NCBI GenBank assembly: GCA_047975265.1
Contig: JBKEDE010000016.1
Span: 62,001-126,000, forward strand
Direction of reading: 5' to 3'
DNA length: 64,000 nt
DNA from: UJ101 sp047975265
GTDB taxonomy: Bacteria > Bacteroidota > Bacteroidia > Flavobacteriales > UJ101
Positions 8,179-16,965 of the stretch are shown piece after piece; position 1 is the first letter of the stretch; each line of letters opens with the position of its first letter. The position numbers and the translations under genes were made by a program. The notes under the pieces were generated by a model. It ran no database searches and had not been told where the DNA came from. It saw only the letters and a list, made by a program, of their open reading frames with translations.

Positions 8179-8384
8179 TTTAATTTGGTCAAGAATATGG
8201 CTACTTTATTGGATACAACCGTAGGTTATTTACTAGGCGAGACCGATAGCAGTAATCTGCTTCAAGACCCTGCTATGTTAAACCGACTTAATGATATTGC
8301 CAAGTTCCCCGAAGATGACGTAAGTGTATTCTTTACGCCCTCGATGCAATGATTAACAACGTAAAGCAAAGCTATTGGGTAAAT
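8179..8384 (+). pseudogene. Broken second XRE-type regulator (C-terminal half)
   Basis: From 8179 the frame reads KNMATLLDTTVGYLLGETD and continues through LQDPAMLNRLNDIAKFPEDD, typical of the linker and tail of Bacteroidota XRE regulators. Near 8320-8325 the frame is lost. Shifting by one base restores CILYALDAMINNVKQSYW, the expected family C-terminus. An in-frame TGA at 8176-8178 cuts off the N-terminal DNA-binding half, of which nothing recognisable remains. The gene is thus both truncated and frameshifted. It lies just after the intact small XRE gene and before a hairpin shared with the minus-strand gene. Confidence 0.7.
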
Positions 8385-8387
8385 AAA

Positions 8388-8412
8388 AAAGCCCCGATTA
8401 TCTCGGAGCTTT
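8388..8412 (-). terminator. Rho-independent terminator of the DUF1493-like gene
   Basis: Arms 8388-8397 and 8403-8412 pair over ten positions with one mismatch and a 5-base loop. On the minus strand the hairpin is followed by a T-rich tract (8387-8381). It lies 5 bases after the stop at 8417. Confidence 0.75.
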
Positions 8413-8416
8413 CCTA

Positions 8417-8767
8417 TTATTCTAACTTTTTGGTTTTTATGGCTTCGTCTAAAAGACCTAATGTAAATGGTTTTCTTTTCTCTTTTTCTAAAGGTAACCA
8501 CTTTTTATTACCTATTATTTTTTTTAAGTATCCTACATTATTATCAATTAAAGAAATTCCTGTACCAAAATACTTTTTACTATCAAAGTGAGAATCATCT
8601 ACCTTAAATTCTTTCAAAAATTCAGTAATAAATAAATCTACATCTAAATCACTTAAATTTAGGTCTGTATATATCTCTGTCGAGCAATTTAAAGAATTTC
8701 TTTGTAAATAAATTTTTTTACGAGAAAAAAAGTCAATAACGAATGTTAAAAATTTATCTGAAAGCAT
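8417..8767 (-). CDS. DUF1493-like small protein
   Basis: A protein of 116 residues from the ATG at 8767 (a TTG at 8782 would add five codons). The segment DLDVDLFITEFLKEFKVD followed by HFDSKKYFG resembles DUF1493, a small acyl-carrier-like helical family of unknown function. No signal peptide or membrane segment is visible. It follows the 80-residue unknown gene on the same strand and ends at a good terminator, so the two probably form a unit. The placement of this pair directly behind secDF looks like an insertion. Family assignment is by pattern and moderately sure; function unknown. Confidence 0.6.
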   Translation of the reverse strand: MLSDKFLTFVIDFFSRKKIYLQRNSLNCSTEIYTDLNLSDLDVDLFITEFLKEFKVDDSHFDSKKYFGTGISLIDNNVGYLKKIIGNKKWLPLEKEKRKPFTLGLLDEAIKTKKLE

Positions 8768-8778
8768 AGCAAAGAATA

Positions 8779-9021
8779 TCAATTTAACTTAAAAACCTCC
8801 AAACTATCAATATTCATTTTATTTATCCAAGAATTTAACTCTGTATTATTGAATTTTCTTTTAAAATTCACTCCTCTTAAAGCAATACTCTTTTTACATA
8901 CGCTTGTTTTGAGTTTGTCATATACAGTATGTTTACTGGTAGGAATGTTAATTATTGAATCAACACAAGGTTTAATAGCCTCTATTTTTTTCCAAGCATT
9001 TTGAGCTTCTTCTCGTGTCAT
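8779..9021 (-). CDS. Small protein of unknown function downstream of secDF
   Basis: From the ATG at 9021 this encodes about 80 residues beginning MTREEAQNAWKKIEAIK. The frame stays open upstream through LDAFKKTEN (TTG at 9048) and a few more codons into the secDF tail, so it may be the 3' fragment of a longer gene cut at a recombination point. It contains two Cys residues and many Lys, has no signal or membrane segment, and matches no family I know. It sits 12 bases before the DUF1493-like gene. A possible reading is the remnant of an effector with its partner, but nothing proves that. Confidence 0.5.
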   Translation of the reverse strand: MTREEAQNAWKKIEAIKPCVDSIINIPTSKHTVYDKLKTSVCKKSIALRGVNFKRKFNNTELNSWINKMNIDSLEVFKLN

Positions 9022-9055
9022 ATTTTCAGTTTTTTTAAATGCATCCAAAGTGCCA

Positions 9056-12022
9056 TTATGCTTTTCTATTTTTTAAAGAGCCTCTTGCTAAATCATACGT
9101 GATAGGCGAAGCCACAAACAATGATGAATACGTACCTATAACAACTCCAACGATTAAGGCAAACATAAATCCTTTTATCGTATCTCCTCCAAAGAAGAAA
9201 ATAATTAACAACACAATCAAGGTTGTAAAGGAAGTATTGACCGTTCGGCTTAGCGTATCATTTAGAGCTTTATTGGTTAATTGACCAAAAGGCATGGTCT
9301 TGTTTTCATACAAATGCTCGCGAATACGGTCAAATACGACTACGGTATCATTTAACGAATAACCTATGACAGTTAGAATTGCGGCAATAAAAGCTTGATC
9401 AATTTCTAATGAGAAAGGTAAAATATCTTTTGTAAGAGAGAATATTCCCAATACCAGCAATACATCATGAAATACAGCAATCACAGCACCTGTTGAGAAT
9501 TGCCATTTTCTAAATCGAGCTAAAATATATAGGAAAATAACGGCTAAGGATAATCCTACAGCCAAAAAGGCTTCTTGCTTGATATCATCAGCAATGGTAG
9601 GACCTACTTTATTATAAGACAAAACACCGTATTTCTTAGTTTCGCCTCCTTTTGCAAAGGCTTCACGAGACATGTTAGCAGGCAGATAATCTTTGATTCC
9701 CGCATACAGAATATCAAAAATCTTTTCATCTACTTTAGTATCATCATTCTCGTCAATCATATATTTTGTCGTGATTTTTATTTTATTATCTGTACCCAAA
9801 GTCTTTATTTCAGGAGCATACGTTTTGCCATCACTATCAACAAATAAAGTAGTTAGTTTGGCTACTAATTGGTCGGACTTAGTTTCTTTTTCCAATTGAA
9901 TGGTATAAGTTCTTCCTCCCACAAAATCAACCCCTAAATCCAATCCTCGTGTTATCAAAGAGGCTAAACCGACTAAAACTAATCCTCCGGAAAGGATATA
10001 AGCAATTTTTCTTTTTCCCAGAAAATCAATAGTCATATTCATAAACCAATTTTTGGTTACCGAAGTGGAGAAATTGGTTTTAGGGAATAATTCGATTAGT
10101 AATCGGGACAAGATTAATGAACTGATTAAAGAAGTGATAATACCGATACCCAAAGTAACGGCAAAGCCTTTAATCGGTCCTGAACCGAAAACCCCCAATA
10201 TAATGGCAGTTAAGAATGTGGTAATATTAGCATCTATAATAGACGATAAAGCAAAACTATATCCATCTTTAATAGCCTGTTGTTTGTCTTTACCTTTATA
10301 AAGCTCTTCACGAATACGATCAAAGATAAGAACGTTGGCATCCACTGCCATACCGATGGTTAGTACAATACCTGCAATACCCGGTAAGGTTAAAACACCA
10401 TGAATTGAGATTAAAACCCCCAGCATAAAGACCAAGTTAGCAGCTAGAGAAATATCAGCAATAATACCGGCTCCTGCATAATAGAAAATCATCCATAATA
10501 TTACAACGATTAAGGCTAATGCGAATGACATTAAACCTGAATCAATAGCTTCTTGACCTAAGGAAGGACCTACCACTTCAGCTTGTATAATTTTAGCAGA
10601 AGCAGGAAGTTTTCCGGCATTTAAAATATCGGCTAAATCTTTTGCTTCAGCATCAGAGAATTGACCTGTAATGGAAGCCGTACCGGTATTCATTTCTCCA
10701 CGAATAACCGGAGCAGAATAAACTTGATTATCCAAGACAATAGCCAACTGATTTCCAATGTTGGCTTTGGTTACTTTTGCCCATTCTTTCGCACCCAGTG
10801 TAGTCATTCGCAAATCAACAGAAACTTGACCGTATTGGCTACGATTATTTGAGGCGGTTTGAACAACATCACCACTTAGAGTAGCTTTTCCTTGACGGTT
10901 TCCTTCCAATGCATATAAATAAATTTGGTCAGGATTACTTTGCAAAGGTTTTGCATCCCAGACAAATCGGTCGTAGCGACTTCTTCCCGTTAACACTTGG
11001 CGTGCCTCAGAAGATTTTAAATATTGGTTGATGGTAGCCGTATCGGATACATTAGCTAAAGCTTGTCCGGATCCGGCTTGTATTCCAACAAATAAAGGTT
11101 TCGTTTCTTCTGTGGCTTGAATTTCTACTGTTGTATTGGCTTTATCCTCTAAAGAAGAGGTCTTTATAGAGTCATTTTTGGGAGTAATACTATCTTTAAC
11201 TTCTTGTTTTTCAATTTTAGAAGTTGTTCTTTGACGATGTAACGATTCTATGTGTTTAAAAAATACATCTGTATTGGAGTCCAGCTTCCAGAATTCTAAT
11301 TTGGCGGTAGATTGTAAAAGTTTTTTTACACGTTCAGTATCTTGAACACCGGGTAGTTCAACAATGATACGTCCGGTATTTTCAATTTGTTGCACAACAG
11401 GTTGAGCTACCCCAAACTTATCAATACGTTGTTCTATAATACGTTTTGCATCACTAACTGCTGATCGGATTTTTGAAGAAACTTCTTTTTGAACATCAGC
11501 ATCAGAAGTATTGGTGCTGATAATTCCTCCCATTTTAGCATTTCCGAAAATTTGGGAAGAAGCTAAATTGACGGATGAACCTGCTTTTTGTTTTTCTATT
11601 TGAAAATTCTGAAAAAATAAGTCTCGATAAGTTTCTTGACTGTTTTTCATATGGTCATCAGTTGCTTTTAAAGCCGCTAAAAATACAGGGTTTTGAGAAT
11701 AATTTGCCAAATCTATGATAATATCTTTTTCAGATACTTCTAAAATAACATTGATACCTCCTTTAAGATCCAGTCCTAAATTTAACTCATCTTTTCTTGC
11801 ATCTTTATAGGTGAAGAATCCTGCAGAATCTACAATCGCTATTGAATCTAAATACTTTTTCTCTCTAATGGGATCTACATAAATATCACCATCTTTTTGT
11901 ACGGAAGCATACGCTTTTGCTTCTGATTCAATTTTTTGAGCATAGAATGTTTTACCAAAATAGTAAAAGCAAATAGTGGTCAGAATCAATAAAATTGCAG
12001 TAAAAAAGCCTTTATTACGCAT
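9056..12022 (-). CDS. secDF: Protein translocase subunit SecDF (fused SecD-SecF)
   Basis: This 988-residue inner-membrane protein uses the proton gradient to pull secreted proteins through SecYEG. The N-terminal half is SecD: one membrane segment (5-25), a long periplasmic region with ELNLGLDLKGGINVIL and GRIIVELPGVQD, then membrane helices with GMAVDANVLIFDRIREEL. The C-terminal half is SecF, with LGVDFVGGRTYTIQL and GYSLNDTVVVFDRIREHL. The two Asp-Arg motifs of RND-type proton channels are present in both halves. Fusion into one chain is normal in Bacteroidota. A low-complexity Thr/Lys/Glu stretch near residues 250-300 of the periplasmic part is an extra insert. It has its own promoter at 12055-12085. 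Confidence 0.97.
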   Translation of the reverse strand: MRNKGFFTAILLILTTICFYYFGKTFYAQKIESEAKAYASVQKDGDIYVDPIREKKYLDSIAIVDSAGFFTYKDARKDELNLGLDLKGGINVILEVSEKDIIIDLANYSQNPVFLAALKATDDHMKNSQETYRDLFFQNFQIEKQKAGSSVNLASSQIFGNAKMGGIISTNTSDADVQKEVSSKIRSAVSDAKRIIEQRIDKFGVAQPVVQQIENTGRIIVELPGVQDTERVKKLLQSTAKLEFWKLDSNTDVFFKHIESLHRQRTTSKIEKQEVKDSITPKNDSIKTSSLEDKANTTVEIQATEETKPLFVGIQAGSGQALANVSDTATINQYLKSSEARQVLTGRSRYDRFVWDAKPLQSNPDQIYLYALEGNRQGKATLSGDVVQTASNNRSQYGQVSVDLRMTTLGAKEWAKVTKANIGNQLAIVLDNQVYSAPVIRGEMNTGTASITGQFSDAEAKDLADILNAGKLPASAKIIQAEVVGPSLGQEAIDSGLMSFALALIVVILWMIFYYAGAGIIADISLAANLVFMLGVLISIHGVLTLPGIAGIVLTIGMAVDANVLIFDRIREELYKGKDKQQAIKDGYSFALSSIIDANITTFLTAIILGVFGSGPIKGFAVTLGIGIITSLISSLILSRLLIELFPKTNFSTSVTKNWFMNMTIDFLGKRKIAYILSGGLVLVGLASLITRGLDLGVDFVGGRTYTIQLEKETKSDQLVAKLTTLFVDSDGKTYAPEIKTLGTDNKIKITTKYMIDENDDTKVDEKIFDILYAGIKDYLPANMSREAFAKGGETKKYGVLSYNKVGPTIADDIKQEAFLAVGLSLAVIFLYILARFRKWQFSTGAVIAVFHDVLLVLGIFSLTKDILPFSLEIDQAFIAAILTVIGYSLNDTVVVFDRIREHLYENKTMPFGQLTNKALNDTLSRTVNTSFTTLIVLLIIFFFGGDTIKGFMFALIVGVVIGTYSSLFVASPITYDLARGSLKNRKA

Positions 12023-12054
12023 TTTGTTTTTATTTTTTTAACTTATATAACGTG

Positions 12055-12085
12055 CAAATATAGTATTTGCCAAATGAATATCCAA
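12055..12085 (-). promoter_or_regulatory. Promoter of secDF
   Basis: Minus-strand TTG (12085-12083), 20-base spacer, TATATTTG (12062-12055), 33 bases upstream of the secDF start. Confidence 0.75.
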
Positions 12086-12168
12086 TTTTATATAGTGCAA
12101 AAAGATTTGAGAAAATTTTTAGTTTGTAAATAAAAATACGAAAAAGTTTTCGGAAAGATTTAACACAG

Positions 12169-13146
12169 TTATTTTTCCCGCTCGATTACATAGTTAATCA
12201 TTTCGATTAAAGAATCTTTTGCCGGCGAATCAGGTTGAGTAGAAATAATCTGTAAAGCTTTATTTTGATATTCTTTCATCTTTTGGATGGCGTATTCAAT
12301 TCCACCTGATTTTTTTACAAAATCGATAACTTCTCGAACTCGTTTTTTGTTTTTATTGTATTTTTTAACAGATTGAATCAGCCATTTTCTATCTTTTTCA
12401 TCAGCTTGGTTTATAGCGTAAATCAAAGGTAAAGTCATTTTTTGTTCTTGAATATCAATCCCTACAGGTTTTCCGATAAGATTGGTTTGTTGATAGTCAA
12501 ATAAATCATCTTTGATTTGAAAAGCCATACCGATACATTCACCAAAGTGATGCATAATTTTTGCCTGTTCTTCATTAACATTTACAGATCGAGCTCCTCC
12601 CTCGCAACAAGAAGCAATCAAAGTAGCCGTTTTCATTCGGATTATTTCGTAATAAACAGCCTCAGTAATGTTCAATTTACGTGCTTTTTCGATTTGTAGT
12701 AATTCTCCTTCACTCATTTCTTTAATAGATCGAGAAATGACTTTTAACAAATCATAATCGTTATGGTCTACGGCCATTAATAAACTTTTAGATAATAAAT
12801 AATCGCCTACTAAAATGGCAATTTTATTTTTCCATAAAGCATTGATAGAGAAAAATCCTCGACGCATATTACTGTCATCAACCACATCATCGTGAACTAA
12901 TGTCGCTGTATGAATTAATTCGATTAATGATGCAGCCCTGTAAGTCCGTTCTTCGACATCACCTAACATTTTAGCTACTAAAAAAACAAACATAGGGCGC
13001 ATTTGTTTTCCTTTTCTTCGGACAATATAATGGGTAATACGGTCTAACAGAGGGACTCTCGATCTCATAGCCGATCGGAATTTGTCTTCAAAAATTTCCA
13101 TTTCAGCTGTTATAGGAGCTTTTATTTTTTCTATTTGTTTCTTCAA
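12169..13146 (-). CDS. Polyprenyl diphosphate synthase family protein
   Basis: A 325-residue trans-prenyltransferase that extends farnesyl-type diphosphates to long chains, probably for the menaquinone side chain. The first Asp-rich motif is DDVVDD at 86-91, preceded by GKQMRP at 46-51; the second is DDLFDY near 216. The start codon is TTG at 13146, three bases after the TAA of the preceding lipoprotein gene and with an in-frame stop just upstream; the next ATG (13101) would remove N-terminal residues conserved in Bacteroidota homologues. Translational coupling to the upstream gene is likely. It is the last gene of the queA-rlmN operon. Confidence 0.92.
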   Translation of the reverse strand: MKKQIEKIKAPITAEMEIFEDKFRSAMRSRVPLLDRITHYIVRRKGKQMRPMFVFLVAKMLGDVEERTYRAASLIELIHTATLVHDDVVDDSNMRRGFFSINALWKNKIAILVGDYLLSKSLLMAVDHNDYDLLKVISRSIKEMSEGELLQIEKARKLNITEAVYYEIIRMKTATLIASCCEGGARSVNVNEEQAKIMHHFGECIGMAFQIKDDLFDYQQTNLIGKPVGIDIQEQKMTLPLIYAINQADEKDRKWLIQSVKKYNKNKKRVREVIDFVKKSGGIEYAIQKMKEYQNKALQIISTQPDSPAKDSLIEMINYVIEREK

Positions 13147-13149
13147 TTC

Positions 13150-14073
13150 TTATTTTTGAATTAAGTATAAGGTAGGAGGAATATTATCCATTTTTTCACC
13201 GCTAATATACAGCTTATTCTCAAAAAATGTAATCCCTTCTATTTGTCCTAATTTAGAAGTATTGCCTAAATAGGTGGCTTGAATCGGATTATTAAATAAT
13301 AAGTAATTTTTATCGAAAGAGAATGACCATAAAGTTAGATTTCCTTCCCGAGTATATTGAATGGCTGAAACTGACTCGCCATTAATGTCCGCACCGGTTA
13401 AAAAACCGTGTGTATCCAATTTTTCTAAATATTGAGCTTTATGATGTCCTGAGGAAGTGGATAAAACGTAATGTGAGCCAATACCGGTTTTCCATGCTTT
13501 GGTTAATAAATGGATTTGATTTTTATAAATAAACATGGATTCACAATCAAAATCATGCTGATAAGGTTTTTTTGAGAAATCAAAGCGATTATCATATTCA
13601 AAGGTGATAATTTCAGCAATTATTTTTTGTTTTGATTCATGAGTTATAAATTTTTTATCTATTTTATAAATTGTTAAATCTTGTCGGTCTCCGTTGTTGT
13701 TTCCAAAATCGCCCACATAAATAAAATTTTCATCGGAAGTAATATCTTCCCAATCACGGTTTTTTGCATTTTGTATTTCAATTTCCTGAAGGATTGAACC
13801 ATTAAAATTTATTTTATAAATACTATTTTTCCCGCCACTGTCATTAAAAGTCCAAAAAGTATTTTTATCAGCTTCTATTCCTGAATTTTCATTTAATTTT
13901 TCCGGAAATATAAAAACAGGTTTTATATTCGCATTAAAAAGTGTATCATACACTATTTTATGAGTATTTTTTTTATCAGAAAGTGGTGTTTGTGTTGCAC
14001 AATGAGTAAAAAAAGTAATTGTTATAAAAATAATGATATAATTTTTTATGGAAGAAAAATTAGAATTGTTCAT
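13150..14073 (-). CDS. Lipoprotein with beta-propeller-like repeats, unknown function
   Basis: A 307-residue exported protein: a hydrophobic segment at about 12-24 ends in HCA, a probable lipobox with Cys25. The mature part has repeated W/F-D-I, GDFGNN, DFDCESMFIYKNQIHLLTK and IEGITFFENKLYISGEK segments typical of a propeller built of short beta strands. The closest memory is the SdiA-regulated or YncE-like propeller class, but I cannot name a family. It overlaps the 3' end of rlmN by 14 bases and runs into the prenyl synthase start, so all three are co-transcribed. No link between its function and the neighbours is evident. Confidence 0.8.
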   Translation of the reverse strand: MNNSNFSSIKNYIIIFITITFFTHCATQTPLSDKKNTHKIVYDTLFNANIKPVFIFPEKLNENSGIEADKNTFWTFNDSGGKNSIYKINFNGSILQEIEIQNAKNRDWEDITSDENFIYVGDFGNNNGDRQDLTIYKIDKKFITHESKQKIIAEIITFEYDNRFDFSKKPYQHDFDCESMFIYKNQIHLLTKAWKTGIGSHYVLSTSSGHHKAQYLEKLDTHGFLTGADINGESVSAIQYTREGNLTLWSFSFDKNYLLFNNPIQATYLGNTSKLGQIEGITFFENKLYISGEKMDNIPPTLYLIQK

Positions 14074-15121
14074 TTTTAATTGGCTTTATTTTGTTAGCTA
14101 ATTGTCCGCATGCGGCATCAATATCTTTTCCACGGCTTCGTCTGATATTAACAATCATACGATGCTTTTCCAAAGTAGTTACATATAATTCTATCGCTTT
14201 ATTGTCTGCCCGTTTATAAACATCATCTCCAATAGGGTTGTATTCAATTAGATTGACTTTACAGGGTATTGTTTTACAAAATGTAATCAAAGCATCTATA
14301 TCTTTTTTAGCATCATTAATACCTTTCCAAACAACATATTCGTACGTAACTCTGCTTTGTGTTTTTTTGTACCAATAAATTAAAGATTCTTTTAAATCAT
14401 TTAAAGGAAAAGTTTCGTTAAAAGGCATTAAAGTAGTTCTGGTTTCATCAATGGCAGAATGTAAAGAAACAGCTAAACTGAATTTAGGATTTTCATCGGC
14501 CAATTTTTTAATCATTTTAGGAATTCCTGAGGTTGAAATCACAATTCTTTTGGGAGACATTCCTAAACCTTTGTTTGAAGTAATCATCTCAACAGCTTTC
14601 ATAACATTATTGTAATTCATTAAAGGCTCTCCCATTCCCATAAACACAATATTTGATAGAGGACGATTATAATACAAACGACTTTGTTGGTCGATGGCAA
14701 TAACTTGGTCATAAATTTCATCCGGATTCAAATTTCGCATACGTTTTAAACGAGCTGTAGCACAAAAATTACAATTTAAACTACAGCCTACTTGAGAGGA
14801 AACACAAGCTGTTGATCGAGATTTGGTAGGAATTAAAACCGATTCGACGAGATTGCCATCATAAAGTTTTACAGCATTTTTAATAGTTCCGTCTGAACTA
14901 CGTTGCATAGAATCTACTTGAATGTGATTGATAACAAAATCATTTTGTAATTTCTCACGAAGCGATTTAGAAATATTGGTCATATCATCCATCGTGTGAG
15001 CTCCTTTACTCCACAACCATTCATAAACCTGTTTGGCTCGAAAAGGTTTTTCGTTAATAGAAACAAAGTATTCTGTTAACTGCTCTAAATTAAAGGATCG
15101 TATATCTTTTTTATTTTGCAT
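14060..15121 (-). CDS. rlmN: Dual-specificity RNA methyltransferase RlmN
   Basis: This radical-SAM enzyme methylates C2 of A2503 in 23S rRNA and of A37 in some tRNAs. The 353-residue sequence has the [4Fe-4S] motif C113-x3-C117-x2-C120 within VGCSLNCNFCATA, the SAM-binding GMGEPLMNY, and the methyl-carrying Cys in AACGQLA near the C-terminus. Length is normal. It lies 9 bases behind queA, another RNA modification gene, and overlaps the following lipoprotein gene. Regulation probably comes from the promoter in front of queA. Confidence 0.96.
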   Translation of the reverse strand: MQNKKDIRSFNLEQLTEYFVSINEKPFRAKQVYEWLWSKGAHTMDDMTNISKSLREKLQNDFVINHIQVDSMQRSSDGTIKNAVKLYDGNLVESVLIPTKSRSTACVSSQVGCSLNCNFCATARLKRMRNLNPDEIYDQVIAIDQQSRLYYNRPLSNIVFMGMGEPLMNYNNVMKAVEMITSNKGLGMSPKRIVISTSGIPKMIKKLADENPKFSLAVSLHSAIDETRTTLMPFNETFPLNDLKESLIYWYKKTQSRVTYEYVVWKGINDAKKDIDALITFCKTIPCKVNLIEYNPIGDDVYKRADNKAIELYVTTLEKHRMIVNIRRSRGKDIDAACGQLANKIKPIKNEQF

Positions 15122-15130
15122 GCCTTTTTA

Positions 15131-16180
15131 TTATAAAATCAGCATAGCATCTCCATATGAATAGAATTTATATTTTTCTTTTAGAGCTTCGGCATAGGCT
15201 TTTTTCATCAAATCATAGCCCATGAATGCCGAAATCATCATAAGTAAAGTTGATTTTGGTGTATGAAAATTGGTAACCATGCAGTTAGCAATACTAAATT
15301 CATACGGAGGATAGATAAATTTATTACTCCATCCTTCAAAAGGATTTAGTTTACTTGAAGCAGAAACAGAACTTTCGATAGAACGCATGGATGTTGTTCC
15401 GACAGCACAAATTCGTTTTTTGTTTCTTTTTGCATAATTGACAATATCAGCCGTTTCCTGTGAAATAAAAATTTGTTCCGAATCCATTTTATGTTTAGAG
15501 ATATCTTCAACTTCTACGGGTTCAAACGTTCCTAATCCAACATGCAACGTTACTTCTGTAAAATCAACACCTTTAATTTCCAAACGTTTAACCAAGTGTT
15601 TTGAGAAGTGTAATCCTGCGGTTGGAGCTGCAACAGATCCTTCATGTTTTGCATAAATGGTTTGATAACGTTCTGCATCAAACTCTTCGGCTTCTCGCTT
15701 AATATATTTGGGCAAAGGTGTTCTTCCAAATTCATTTAATTTTACTCGAAATTCTTCATAAGAACCGTCGTATAAAAACCGTAAAGTTCTCCCTCGTGAG
15801 GTTGTGTTGTCAACAACTTCTGCAACAAGGCTTTCGTCTACACCAAAATATAATTTATTGCCGATTCTGATTTTTCGGGCAGGATCTACCAAAACATCCC
15901 AAAGGCGTGTTTCTTTATCTAGCTCTCTTAATAAAAAAACTTCTATTTTGGCTCCGGTTTTTTCTTTGTTTCCGTACATTCTGGCAGGAAATACTTTGGT
16001 GTTATTACAAATCATTACATCTCCTTCATCAAAATAATCAATTAAATCTTTAAATACTCTATGCTCAATTTTACCTGTATTGCGGTGTACAACCATTAAG
16101 CGTGATTCGTCTCGTTCTTTTGAAGGGTATTCTGCCAATAATGTTATGGGTAAGTCAAAATTAAAATCAGATGTTTTCAT
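15131..16180 (-). CDS. queA: S-adenosylmethionine:tRNA ribosyltransferase-isomerase
   Basis: QueA transfers and rearranges the ribose of SAM to make epoxyqueuosine at tRNA position 34. The 349-residue protein begins KTSDFNFDLP and has the family segments MICNNTKVFPARM, HEGSVAAPTAGLHF, VTLHVGLGTFEPV and NFHTPKSTLLMM. Length matches the family. It is the first gene after a promoter at 16201-16232 and heads the unit queA-rlmN-lipoprotein-prenyl synthase. Nothing unusual is seen. Confidence 0.96.
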   Translation of the reverse strand: MKTSDFNFDLPITLLAEYPSKERDESRLMVVHRNTGKIEHRVFKDLIDYFDEGDVMICNNTKVFPARMYGNKEKTGAKIEVFLLRELDKETRLWDVLVDPARKIRIGNKLYFGVDESLVAEVVDNTTSRGRTLRFLYDGSYEEFRVKLNEFGRTPLPKYIKREAEEFDAERYQTIYAKHEGSVAAPTAGLHFSKHLVKRLEIKGVDFTEVTLHVGLGTFEPVEVEDISKHKMDSEQIFISQETADIVNYAKRNKKRICAVGTTSMRSIESSVSASSKLNPFEGWSNKFIYPPYEFSIANCMVTNFHTPKSTLLMMISAFMGYDLMKKAYAEALKEKYKFYSYGDAMLIL

Positions 16181-16200
16181 TCTTTATTTTTTTAGGACGA

Positions 16201-16232
16201 CAAATATACAATCTCAAAACAGGCGTTGTCAA
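16201..16232 (-). promoter_or_regulatory. Promoter of the queA operon
   Basis: Minus-strand TTG (16232-16230), 21-base spacer, TATATTTG (16208-16201), 21 bases upstream of the queA start. Confidence 0.75.
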
Positions 16233-16260
16233 GTAAATTCTATCTAAAATTAAAATTTTA

Positions 16261-16962
16261 TTACATTTTTAGATAAAAATCTTTTGTGAGATTAATATAA
16301 TCTTTTGTGTATTGGTGTCTTGATTTTTCAATAATCAATTCTGTTTCTTGCGTATTTTTTGGATGAAAACTTAACGTAATAAGACTTCGCTTTAAAGGAG
16401 AATCTTTATTTCCTCGTACTCTTAAAATACGGCTGGGGTGTAAATTAAATGATTGAGCCATCATCAAAAATTTATTTTCAGACGAATGAGGAATAATAAC
16501 ATGAAAAAAACCGTTTTCTGTGAGTAATGAGACTGATTTTTCAATTAATTCGCTAAACGATAATGTAGAAGTATGACGTGCTAAAGTACGGGTCGTATCA
16601 GGAGTAAAATGTTGATTATCATAAAACGGAGGGTTTGAAATAACGGTGTCAAATTTTCCTTGAGTATTAAAATTTTGTATATCAATATGCTGCAGTGTAA
16701 TTCTATTAGCCCATTTTGAGTTTTGAAAATTAAATAAGGCTTGTTTGTAAGCTCTTTCCTCAATTTCAACAGCAGTTATTTCTGCTTTTTTATTTCGTTG
16801 TGCTACCATCAAACTAAGAATACCTGTACCGGTTCCGATATCTAAAACAGAAGAAGCGTGTGTAATATCTGCCCAAGAACCGAGAAGAACGGCATCTGTT
16901 CCTATTTTCATGGCGGTTTGGTTTTGATGAATGACAAATTGTTTAAAAACGAAAGGCTGCAA
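16261..16962 (-). CDS. trmN6: tRNA1(Val) (adenine(37)-N6)-methyltransferase family protein
   Basis: A 233-residue SAM-dependent methyltransferase of the YfiC/TrmN6 type. Motif I is DIGTGTG at 41-47 and the catalytic N6-adenine motif is NPPFY at 110-114. The N-terminus FVFKQFVIHQ with MKIGTDAVLLG is typical. The start is a TTG at 16962, three bases after the stop of the histidine kinase gene; the ATG at codon 18 would delete the conserved FKQF segment. Stop-coupled translation from the kinase gene is therefore likely. A role on tRNA is established for the family; the exact tRNA here is inferred. Confidence 0.88.
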   Translation of the reverse strand: MQPFVFKQFVIHQNQTAMKIGTDAVLLGSWADITHASSVLDIGTGTGILSLMVAQRNKKAEITAVEIEERAYKQALFNFQNSKWANRITLQHIDIQNFNTQGKFDTVISNPPFYDNQHFTPDTTRTLARHTSTLSFSELIEKSVSLLTENGFFHVIIPHSSENKFLMMAQSFNLHPSRILRVRGNKDSPLKRSLITLSFHPKNTQETELIIEKSRHQYTKDYINLTKDFYLKM

Positions 16963-16965
16963 TTT

